Part shown: piece by piece, positions 45,270 to 53,847 of the stretch
How positions within the stretch are numbered: the stretch's first letter is position 1
Layout of the letters: each line of letters begins with the position of its first letter
Source: Mastigamoeba balamuthi
Taxonomy: Eukaryota > Evosea > Mastigamoebida > Mastigamoebidae
Assembly (NCBI GenBank): GCA_902651635.1
Contig: CACRSC010000004.1
Coordinates: 113,306 to 177,305 of the forward strand
DNA length: 64,000 nucleotides
Direction: 5' to 3'
Notes under the pieces: model-generated
The model's input: only the letters and a program-made list of their open reading frames with translations
Told to the model about the DNA's origin: nothing
Database searches by the model: none
Position numbers and translations under genes: made by a program

Positions 45270-46382
45270 ATGGACAACATTTTCGGAGGGCTGTTCGAGA
45301 GCGCCGCCCGCGCTCGCACCCAGAAGAAGCGCCCCGCCGAGGCCCCGGCGCCCTCGGACGCCGCCTCGCCCCCGCAGAAGAAGCCGCGCTCGCGCCCCTC
45401 GCAGCCCGCCGCCGGCGCGCGGAAGAAGCCCGCGCCCAAGGCGAAGCAGCCCGAGGTCCTCGTGCACGAGGGCGAGGACCCCGAGATCGCCAGCGAGGCC
45501 GCGCAGATGTGGGAGAAGCTCATGGGCGGCAAGGGAGTGCCCGCCGCGGCTGCGGGCGCGGCGGAGGCGGAGGCGGAGGCGGCGGGGGACGACGCGGAGG
45601 AGAGCGGCAACAAGCTCGCCGGAGGCGTCGAGGTCGCGCCGCCGCCCGGGGACGACGAGCGCAAGGTGTTCGTCGGCGGCATCACCGCCAAGCGCAAGGC
45701 GATCGTCGCGCTCTTCTCCAAGTTCGGTTCCGTGCAGTACGCTCAGCGCGAAATATCTCGGGCGAGAAATATCTGACCGGGATCTACAGGGACGTGCTGA
45801 TTCCGAAGCCCAAGGGCGGCCAGCAGTCGTCGTCCGCGTTTGTGGAGTTCGCCAACCACCTGGAGGCACTCAAGGCAAGCGATGGCGCCTTGCCTGGGAT
45901 GGAGAGTGCCTGTTCTGATTCTGTGTTGCGCCGTAGGCTCTCACGATGGACGGCCAGAAGTTCAACGGCGAGGTGCTCCGCGTGAGGCCTGTGCACTCCA
46001 AGGCCCCCAAGAGGAACAGGGAGGGTCCGTTGCAGTGCCATCCCCCGCCGTGCCCGCGTGGCTCACGTGTGCTCGCCTTGCAGGGTCCACCACGCTGTAC
46101 GTGCGCAACCTCGCGTTCGACGTCACGCAGCAGGCCCTCGAGGACCTGTTCAAGGACTGCGGCAAGATCCGCCGTGTGCGCATACCCACGTTCCGCGACA
46201 GCAACAAGCCCAAGGGCTGCGCGTTTGTCGAGTTCACCAAGCCTGAGTCCGTCGACAAGGCCCTCAGGAAGAACCGCACGAGGCTCAACGGCAGGCAGAT
46301 CCTCTGCGAGGTCTCGCTGCCCAAGCCGGGCCACGAGGCCCCGTCAAAAGCCCGAGACACCTCAGCAGCGCCTGCCAACTAG
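45270..46382 (+). CDS. Two-RRM nucleolar-type RNA-binding protein (RBM34/Nop12-like)
   Basis: Exons 45270-45736, 45790-45874, 45937-46024 and 46084-46382 give 312 residues. A basic amino end (KKRPAEAPAPSDA, KKPRSRPSQP) and an acidic Ala/Glu linker precede RRM1, which has RNP2 KVFVGGI and RNP1-like SSAFVEF. RRM2 has RNP2 TLYVRNL and RNP1 KGCAFVEF. A Lys/Pro linker between the RRMs (HSKAPKRNREG) resembles RBM34/Nop12, which act in large-subunit rRNA processing in the nucleolus. The second intron has a textbook GC donor, AAG|GCAAGC, with CCGTAG as acceptor; removing it yields EALKALTMDGQKFNGEVLRV, a continuous RRM1 end. RRM1's RNP1 is degenerate. Confidence 0.85.
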
Positions 46383-46482
46383 GGCCGGCGCCATTCTGCA
46401 AAACAAAAGCAACCACAGCTCTTTGCGCTAATTGTCTCAGGCAGTTCAATTGATATTCGCTGTAGATTCAGTTCGGTAGATC

Positions 46483-46665
46483 TTAGTAGTTGAACCCATA
46501 CGCCCACATCGGGTCATTGGAGGGGGTGCCGCCTTGCCACTGGTCTCGCCCTGCCCTGGCCTTTTCAAGGCTTTTCTCAGAACTGCATTTAACGTGCACA
46601 GGTCCCGGCGGTTTGACTTTCAAATAGAGGTCGAATCTATTGAACAAAAATCTCTCTGAGGTCAT
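46483..46665 (-). CDS. Possible 60-residue protein
   Basis: ATG-started frame of 60 residues ending NDPMWAYGFNY, divergent from the DENN gene. The aromatic-rich end and a Lys/Pro middle (LYLKVKPPGPVHVKCSS) look unlike chance, but no family is recognised and it may be a lone exon or nothing. Confidence 0.2.
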   Translation of the reverse strand: MTSERFLFNRFDLYLKVKPPGPVHVKCSSEKSLEKARAGRDQWQGGTPSNDPMWAYGFNY

Positions 46666-46724
46666 TTTTCCTTTCGCCCGGACGCATCCGCCGTGCGCGC
46701 GCGCGGCGCCTTGTGGGAGCCGCC

Positions 46725-49700
46725 ATGTGGTCCTCCATCCCCCGCCAGAAGACCGTCTTCAGCAGCCTCCTCGTCTTCGTCCTGCGCGAGAACAACGGTC
46801 CGCCCCCCAGCAGTCTCAATATCCACTTTTTCTCCCCCCGATTGCCCCCGTGTCTCGCCTCTGCCAGCGCTTCCCGCGGGTCTTGACGCATTTGGCGCCG
46901 CGCAGGGCGCTTGTATGCCGACCTCCTGCACCAGTACCCGGCTGCCGGGACCCCCGGGGTGCGAGAGCCGCCCAAGAAGCACGCGGGGCAGTTCTGCTAC
47001 CCCGATCTCGATCTCTTCGCGCCGACGGGCGTGCAGCGCAACGCGGGGCTGCCGTACCCCAAGTCCGTGCCCTCCGCGCTCTCCTCCCCCCACCCTCGCC
47101 CTCGCGCGCTCCCTCCCCCCCAGCTCTCGCGCCCGCTGACCCGTCGCGCGTCCGTTTGGGGGCGTCGTGGTGGCCGGTGTTGCGGTGTGTCCGTCTCGCC
47201 CTGCCCGCCGCTGCTGTGTCTGCGCCTCTCTGCCCGCCAGGACCGAGGCCGAGTTCACGTTTGTGCTGACCGACGACGCGGGCGTGCGGCAGTACGCGTA
47301 CGTGCGCCGCATCATGCTGCCCGCCGTCGACCTGCGCCCCGTCTGCATCTGCCTGACGACCCCGTTGTGCGCAGCCTTTCCCACACCGTTACTTTCCTCC
47401 TTCCCCCCGTCTTTCCTGTCCCGGCGTGCCCGCGCCGCCGCCCCCCGCGTTGCTGGGCGGTTTTGCGATCGGGGAAATATTCGTGGGGGCGCCCTGCCCG
47501 GCCTGCTGGAGCGGGGCCTGTGCGATCGGCCATTATCGGCAATTGCGGAAAAGACTCAAGTGACTGCGCCCTGGAATTCTGCTTAAGATACACTTCCGCT
47601 TTAATTCCCGGATATTTCACCAGTATGTTTTTCTATCCCCCGAAAGCTCACACCTACCTCTCTCTGTCCCCCCTCTCACTCCCACCACACTGACGCACAT
47701 CGTTTCCATCAGTGGCTGGTTCGGGTTCTTCCGAGAGATGCTGCGCCACTGCGGCAACCTGCTGGCCGAGTCGTGGACGTCGCTGGCGCACTACGCGTCT
47801 CTGGTCTACGAGGCGCACCTGCCGCAGCCTCGCTGCGCCCTCGAGGTGCCCTCGTGCCCGTCGCCGACGCTCGTGCGGCCCTCGGACGCGCTGCTGCCCT
47901 CGTCGGAGGACCTGGGCGCGCTGGTGGGCATCCTGGGCGCGACGCGCGCGTCGGTGCTCTTTGCCGAGCTGCTCCTCGAGCGCCGCGTGGCGTTCGTCAG
48001 CAGCGACTTGAGCATGCTGACGCGCTGCGTGCACGCGGCGGCGCGGATGGTGTGGCCGTTCAGCTGGCAGCACGTGTTCCTGCCGGTGGTCTCTGTCGAG
48101 GTGCTGAGCTACGTCGACGCGCCGATGCCGTTCCTGATGGGCCTGCAGCGGCACCACTACACCGAGGCCACGCGGCGCTCGCTGAGCGAGGCGATCGTCG
48201 TCGATGCGGACAGCGGCGAGATCAGCAACGTCGTCTACGACGACCTGAGCGTCGTGCCGCCCGCGCAGCTGCAGGCGCTGCGCCAGTCGCTGATGCGCCA
48301 GCAGCGCGAGCAGAGCTGCGAGGCCATCAGCGACGCGCTGCGCAGGTTCCTCGTGCACACGGTGGGCAACTACACCAAGTTCTTCGTGCAGGCCACCGAG
48401 GGCGGGCGCCAGGTCGCGCGCTTCGACCGCGACACGTTCGTCAAGGCGCACGCCAAGGACGTCCGCGCGTTCCTGCGCGCCTTCTGCCAGTCGCAGATGT
48501 TCGAGCAGTTCGTGGCGGAGAAGGAGGAGCAGCACACGCGCCGCCAGCCGCCGCGCACGCAGTTCGAGATCGACATCGAGCGCGACCCCGCGGCGGCGCT
48601 CGTCTCGCCGCGCGAGGTGCTGGCGTACTACGGCGGCAAGGCGCGCCAGACGTACAAGAAGGCCGCCAAGGCCGTGCGCGACTACCGGCGCTCGTACTCG
48701 CGCGGGTACCTCAGCGTCTCGCTCGACCACGAGCAGCCGCTGGCCTCGCAGCAGCAGCAGTACGAGGACGAGATCGAGAACTACGGCGACAGCGAGGACC
48801 CCGTCCTCGACTCGCTCCCCGCCGAGCCCCTGCCCGCCTGGCAGCCGCAGGCCCAGAGGCACCGCGTGCCCAGCACGCCGCCGCCCCCGCCCCCGCCCGG
48901 CGCCGGCACCGTCGTCAGGGCCGCGTCGATGGACGTGCAGCGCATCCCGGGGCCCGGCGGCAGGAGGAACTCGCGCGCGGTGTTCCCCATCTCCAACCCG
49001 CTCGCGGTGAGGTTCGCCGACGTGCACAGGACGTTCACGCCGCCCGCGGCGCCCGCGGGGGCCGCGCAGGCCCCGGCACTGCCGCCGCCGCCGACTGTCA
49101 GCGCCCCGCAGCCGCGGTCGCAGCAGAAGCTGATCGACATCGACCAGTTCTTCGACATGCTCCCGCAGCACGGCAGCGAGAACGCGGGCGCCGCTGCCGC
49201 GTCGGCGGCGGGGTGCGCGTCGTCGGCGTCGCCGTCGGTGGGGACGTCGTCGCGGATCGTGTTCGACCCGTTCGACTCTATCGCGGACAACAGCCCGAGC
49301 CCTGCGAGCCTGTCGTCGTCGGGCGCGCTGTCGTCGGACGCCTCGCCGGGGCCGTTTAGCGAGCCCTCGTACTCGCCGCCCCCGCAGGCGTCGCTGACGA
49401 CGGGCCTGCTCGAGGTCGTCGCCCCGCCCCCCGTGGCGCCCTCGGTGTCGGCGCCGCTGTCCAAGCCCGTAGTCTCGCCGCCGCTGCCCCCGAACCCCTT
49501 CACCGCTGCAGCCAAGACGCCGTCCAAGCCGCTGCCCGTGCCGCCCCCGAGGCCCGGGGCCCAGGCCGCCCCCGCCGTCGCGGGGCCCGCGCAGGCGCAG
49601 AAGCAGACGCTCGCGCCGCCCGCGCAGCAGTGGGCCATGGCCCAGCCGTACGTCTCGCCCATGATGCAGCAGCAGTACATGCTGCAGCAGCAGACGCTGC

Positions 49701-50275
49701 AGATGGTCGCAGCCACCGCGCAGCAGATGCACCAGGGCCAGGCCGCCCCGAGGCTGCCCGCCGTGCAGCCCGGGAGGTCTCTGCCGGCCCCGCCCTCGTC
49801 CTCTGGCGGGCAGCACCTGCAGAGGTCGATGCCCCTACTGCCGGCTCCGCCGGCGTCGCAGCAGCAGCACGTGCCGGCGCCGGCGCCCAAGATCACGGCG
49901 ACGCCCTCGTTCGACCCGTTCGGGTCCATCGACACTGCGCTGGGGGGCGACGTGCTGGAGCCGACGCCGTCGCCGATCATGAGCCCGCAGCCCGCGCCAG
50001 GCGCCGCTCCGGGGCAGCAGGCGATGAACCAGATGCCCTCGCGCAGGCTCAGCGCGGGGTCGGCGATGCAGCCCTCGGGGCTCACGTCGAGCGGGACGTC
50101 GCTCGGAGGGCAGCAGCAGCGGCTCGCGGGGTACCTGACGCCCCCGAGGACCGCGGGCGCGCAGGGACAGCAGGCGCAGCAGCAGCAGCAGACGCAGCAG
50201 CCGCAACAACAACAGGGGAGCGGGCCAACGCGGTCGCCGTCGGTGGACAGCTTCCTGTGGTTCCAGGGTGTCTGA
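46725..50275 (+). CDS. DENND1/connecdenn-like Rab GEF with AP-2, clathrin and EH-binding motifs
   Basis: Four exons (46725-46797, 46906-47062, 47241-47363, 47713-50275) give 971 residues. Tripartite DENN: the upstream part LYADLLHQYPAAG, CYPDLDLFAP, FTFVLTDDAGVRQYAYVRR, CICLTTPGWFGFFREML; the core RVAFVSSDLSMLTRCVHAA, WPFSWQHVFLPVVSVEVL, YVDAPMPFLMGL; and the downstream helices to about residue 400. The disordered second half is Pro/Gln/Ala-rich and holds endocytic adaptor motifs: two FDPF motifs (FDPFDSI and FDPFGSI, AP-2 ear type), one NPF (PPNPFTAAA, EH type), and QKLIDIDQFFD, a full clathrin box. This is the connecdenn layout, in which the DENN module activates Rab35 on clathrin-coated vesicles. 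The GTPase target here is inferred. The last intron is 349 bp. Confidence 0.9.
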
Positions 50276-50471
50276 CAGTCGGCTGCGCAGGACCTGCCCC
50301 TTGGACCACCACCCTGCACAGCCGAAAAAGCGAACACACGAGCACCTCCAAGACAGAAGCACGCACTACAATTCACCGAAACAGATTCCCAATATAACCC
50401 CCCGTTCTTGTATCCCAATCCAATTCCCAATGTCTCAGCCTGAGTAAGCTCCCAGACGCCGCTCAGCGGCA

Positions 50472-51839
50472 TCAGTGGATGCCGGCGAGGAACCTGTCGC
50501 ACTCCTCCGGGGCGTACGGGGCCAGGGCGCCGTCGACGTAGACCTTGAGCAGCCCGCGGTTCTCGCGGAGCAGCAGGGCGAGCTGCATCTTGTCGCCGAG
50601 CACCGCCGTGGGCGACAGCTGCCCCTCGGCCCTCACGTCGACCGTGGGCCCCGCGCGCCCCCCGCCGCGGGCCACGACGCCGACGTAGGTCACGCGCAGG
50701 GCGCTGAGGCCGTGGAACCGCATCGTCGTGGCGCCGAGCGACCGCATGTCGAGCGTGCAGGTGGCCAGCGACATGCGCCCCAGCCTCTCGGCGACGCCCG
50801 AGAGCTCCGACTTGGCCACCTGCGCAAACGGCCTGCGCTCCATGTACTCGCGCACGTCAAACTCCCTCTGCTGCTGCTCCCCCTCCTTCCCCTCCGTCTT
50901 CGGGGCCTCGTCGTCGCCGGCGACGCTGACGCCCGACGTCTTGAGCGACGACACCAGCGCCAGCAGCGCGAAGTTCTTACACAGCGAGTCGGCGGTGGTG
51001 CCCGCGGGGCAGCGCGCGCGGCACTGCGGGCACTCGAGGCCGCCCGCCCGCCCCGCCATCCGCTGGGCGCACGGGCGGCACACCGAGTGCCCGCAGCCCA
51101 GCGCCAGCGGCACCGCGCGCTCCTCCCCGTACGCCTCGAGGCACACGGGGCACGCCTCGAGCGTGAACGCGGCCCGGGGCGGCGCGCGGGCCAGCCCGAA
51201 GCGGGGCTCGCGCGACATGCGCTCGAGGTACGCCTGCAGCGCGGACAGCGTGCCGCCGCGGCCGCTGCGCACCTCGCGCTCGCCGTACTCGGGCACCACG
51301 ATGCCGTTGCGCGGCACGTCCTGGAACTTGCGGCTCTCGTTGTCGAGCAGCACCGTGTCGTGCTCGCCGTGCTCGGGGACGCCCTCGCTCCTGGCGGGGG
51401 GCAGGAGAGAGAATTCCGATATTTTTTGTGATTCCCGAATCTTTTGCGAAGATATTACTGGGAACCCGCACTTGGAGCGGGCGCGGAAGAAGGACCAGAT
51501 CTTCTGCATGTCGCGGACGGTGTCCCAGGGGTTCACGGCGTTGGGGTCCGGCTTGGTGTAGGCCTGGTCGAACACGTGCGCGACGTACGAGCTCCACGCG
51601 CTGTCGAGGGCGTTGAGGATCGGCGTGACGTTGCGCTCGGTGACGCTGGTGTAGATGGCGACCTCCCAGTCCCGCGAGAGCGACCGCAGGAACTCGACGA
51701 CGCCCGTGCGCGGGTAGAAGTACTTGTGGCGCAGGTACAGCAGGGGCTGGGGGGCTCCCGCGACTGACAGCTCGCTGCGGTACCCGAGCACCCCGTTGAG
51801 GTCCACCAGCAGCAGGGGCTTGACGCGGACGTCCTCCAT
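50472..51839 (-). CDS. FCP1-like HAD phosphatase domain fused to a RING finger
   Basis: Two exons (51839-51466 and 51390-50472) give 430 residues. The amino half is an FCP1/NIF-type HAD domain: LLLVDLNGVLGYRS at the catalytic loop, YFYPRTGVVEFLRSLS, WEVAIYTSVTERNVTPIL, and the late motif HDTVLLDNESRKF. The canonical DxDxT is here D-L-N-G-V, so the second catalytic Asp is Asn and Thr is Val. That pattern also occurs in plant and protist FCP1-homology proteins, so it is probably a subfamily trait. Activity is doubtful. A C3HC4 RING follows (CPVCLEAY, then CGHSVCRPC, then CPQC), which would give ubiquitin-ligase activity. The last 130 residues are unassigned. Combining a phosphatase-fold substrate reader with an E3 is the likely logic, as inference. 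Confidence 0.8.
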   Translation of the reverse strand: MEDVRVKPLLLVDLNGVLGYRSELSVAGAPQPLLYLRHKYFYPRTGVVEFLRSLSRDWEVAIYTSVTERNVTPILNALDSAWSSYVAHVFDQAYTKPDPNAVNPWDTVRDMQKIWSFFRARSKCGFPVISSQKIRESQKISEFSLLPPARSEGVPEHGEHDTVLLDNESRKFQDVPRNGIVVPEYGEREVRSGRGGTLSALQAYLERMSREPRFGLARAPPRAAFTLEACPVCLEAYGEERAVPLALGCGHSVCRPCAQRMAGRAGGLECPQCRARCPAGTTADSLCKNFALLALVSSLKTSGVSVAGDDEAPKTEGKEGEQQQREFDVREYMERRPFAQVAKSELSGVAERLGRMSLATCTLDMRSLGATTMRFHGLSALRVTYVGVVARGGGRAGPTVDVRAEGQLSPTAVLGDKMQLALLLRENRGLLKVYVDGALAPYAPEECDRFLAGIH

Positions 51840-52244
51840 GTTGTCTCGGAACAGGCGGTTTCGCAGGTGGGTGGACTGCTAATTGTGTGGGGAATTGCTG
51901 TTGAATGGCTCAGTCGCGGAATATCTGGGGACCCAGCGGGTTCGGCCAGCCAAGATTCCCAGTTTTCGATCATCTTGGTGTATCTGTCTCTCGCCCTGTG
52001 TCGCACTGGAGGTGACTCAGAACACTCCATGGAGCTAATTGTACTCATGTCTGGTCGAGTGCTGGGAGAAAGGATCCGCAAACAGCCAGAATGGGGGGTT
52101 GTTTTCCTAACATTACCCCAACCATGTTGGGCGGGTGTGTCCGAACCACACCACAAATTCTCACTCTTACGCTGGGCCAGTATCTCAGATACTGGAGATA
52201 CCGGGCGGAACGGGAGATTCAGTATCGCCGTTTTTTTTTCTCGG
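51840..52244. promoter_or_regulatory. Bidirectional promoter region
   Basis: 405 bp between divergent starts. CGGAATATCTGGGG at about 51917 sits 80 bp upstream of the phosphatase-RING ATG. CAGTATCTCAGATACTGGAGATAC (52180-52203), an inverted repeat, lies 40-65 bp upstream of the LIM ATG. Confidence 0.5.
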
Positions 52245-53243
52245 ATGCTATTCTGCTCGCAGTGTGGGGCTAAGTGCCCTCCGGGTGCCTTCTGCAACCA
52301 ATGCGGCGCCAAGATCGTCAGTGCGCACCCCTTCAGCGCACCCTCGCCTCCTGACCGGAAACTGGGAAAGCCCCACCGGCTCCCACACCCTATCTCAACC
52401 TTTTTGAAGCAAAATTAGCCGTATCTCACGAGCTTCGCAGCCCCGCAGGAGCTCGCGCAGCCTGCGGCAGCGCCCCGTGACCCGATGGGCGTGCCCGAAA
52501 TCAGTACGCAGACTCGGTGGAGGCGGCTCTGCGGAATTGCATTCCTGAGATGCCCGGCTTTTCTTTTCCGGATATTTTGTGGTACATTTCTGATATTTTC
52601 GCAATTCGAAAATGCAGTGGTGTGCCCGTACTGCCACGAGAAGGCCGGCCAGCTCCTCGACAAGATCGTGGGCGACCAGCACTACCACCTCAACTGCTTC
52701 AACTGCAGCGTGCGCTGCCCTGCCCACTCGCACCCCCAAAAGCCAAGAGAACACAACAACAAACCAAAAGAGAACACAACAAACGCATCAAACCGAAGGC
52801 AGCAACTGACACGGCAGCGCCCGCACAGCAATGCAGGGCGTACCTGTCGGGTAAGTTCTTCAGGGACCCGCGCACGGCGGGGCTGCTGCTGTGCGAGACG
52901 TGCAAGAGCAGCGTGATGGCGACGCTCTCGACCGAGGGCCGCGGCTACACCCCCAAGAGGCCCAGCATGTCCTCTGCCCCCAACTCGTGCGTCCGCTGCG
53001 GCAAGGCCGTCTACGAGAGCGAGAAGTTCCGCGTCTGCGACCAGCTCTTCCACCACCAGTGGTGCGTGCTGCCCCGGGGGGGGGGGGAGTGTAGAGGGGG
53101 AGCTCTCCCCTCGTGGCCTGACAGCGTGCCGGTGCCCACACAGCTTCACGTGCACCGACTGCGGGAAGAAGCTCGACCCTCGCCTGTTCTCGACGGCACA
53201 CGAGAACCCCTACTGCAAGGAGTGCGTCGTGGCGCACAAGTGA
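52245..53243 (+). CDS. Zinc-ribbon plus two-LIM-domain protein
   Basis: Exons 52245-52320, 52618-52709, 52829-53061 and 53144-53243 give 166 residues. A short zinc ribbon (CSQCGAKCPPGAFCNQCG) starts the protein. LIM1 runs CPYCHEKAGQ, then HYHLNCFNCSQCRAYLSGKF, then CETC, with the H-x2-C-x2-C-x2-C centre restored only by removing intron 2. LIM2 runs CVRCGKAVYESEKFRV, then LFHHQCFTCTDCGKKLD, then CKEC, likewise restored by removing intron 3. LIM pairs bind protein partners, often at actin or adhesion structures; small LIM-only proteins of this size resemble the CRP class. The first intron (297 bp) is long and holds GATATTTT twice; the third holds a run of at least nine G. Confidence 0.85.
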
Positions 53244-53664
53244 AGGGGAGAAGGGGCTCCCCCCGGCTCCTGGCCTCCGGGCGTTGCATGATCGCTCGCT
53301 GGTCTGCTGCTCTGCTGCTCTGCCCAGCCCACAGCACCCGGACAACTGAGAAAGAAGAGATCGTTCGCTGGATTCCGGGCTGGAAGATCCTAGAGGATCC
53401 GGGATCAGATGACGCGGCAGGTGTTCACGGTGGTGGCTGTGCAGCCCGCACCCGCCAAACCCCGAATTCCGTGAGTCAATTAATCGCGGTTCGTCCGGGC
53501 CCCTCAACAGAGCCACCCGTGTGGAACTGTGCGCGAGGTGGGTATGTCGGCCGAGCTGAAGCACGTGGCAAGTGCACCCCGAGGGCTCCAGTGGAACGGG
53601 AATTGCAGGCATTCTGTGGCCCCACTGCTCACTGTAGAAACTAATATTTCCATTTTCTCTACGC
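53244..53664. other. Intergenic, no gene seen
   Basis: 3' flank of the LIM gene leading to the tRNA-like element. No coding or repeat signal recognised. Confidence 0.5.
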
Positions 53665-53737
53665 GGAGTGGTGGCCGAGTGGTTAAGGCGGCTGGCTTTT
53701 CCCTTGTGTAGCAGAGGTTCGAGTCCCCGAGGTCTCC
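53665..53737 (+). tRNA. tRNA-like element, probably a degenerate tRNA gene
   Basis: A 73-base unit has a perfect box A (TGGCCGAGTGGTTAAGG) and box B (GGTTCGAGTCC) at normal spacing, and TTTT directly after it at 53738, the usual Pol III stop. The D arm GCCGAGTGGTTAAGGC is typical of Ser/Leu tRNAs, yet the unit has no long variable arm. The acceptor stem pairs only in its first four positions (GGAG with CTCC), and the anticodon and T stems are poor. The loop would read TTT at the anticodon position. A functional odd tRNA, a pseudogene, or a tRNA-derived promoter is possible; pseudogene is the simplest reading. Confidence 0.5.
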
Positions 53738-53847
53738 TTTTCTTCAGACACCCCCAGGGGATATTTTGATCTCTTGTCCCCTCGAGAGATATCGGGCGAT
53801 GATGTCATCAGTTGTTCTCTCTGCCCAACCCAACCCCCCACCTCAAA
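53738..53847. promoter_or_regulatory. Upstream region of adenylosuccinate lyase
   Basis: GGGGATATTTTGATCTC (53757-53773) and CGAGAGATATCGGG (about 53782-53796) form a spaced inverted pair 50-90 bp before the ATG. Confidence 0.5.

Noticed and set aside
47654-49816. A 720-codon open frame on the minus strand across the DENN gene
   Set aside because: It is the antisense shadow of the GC-rich DENN exon, with a His/Arg/Gly-rich nonsense composition.
53085-53095. A G-run of at least nine in the LIM gene
   Set aside because: Inside intron 3; it is likely a simple repeat and needs no special explanation.
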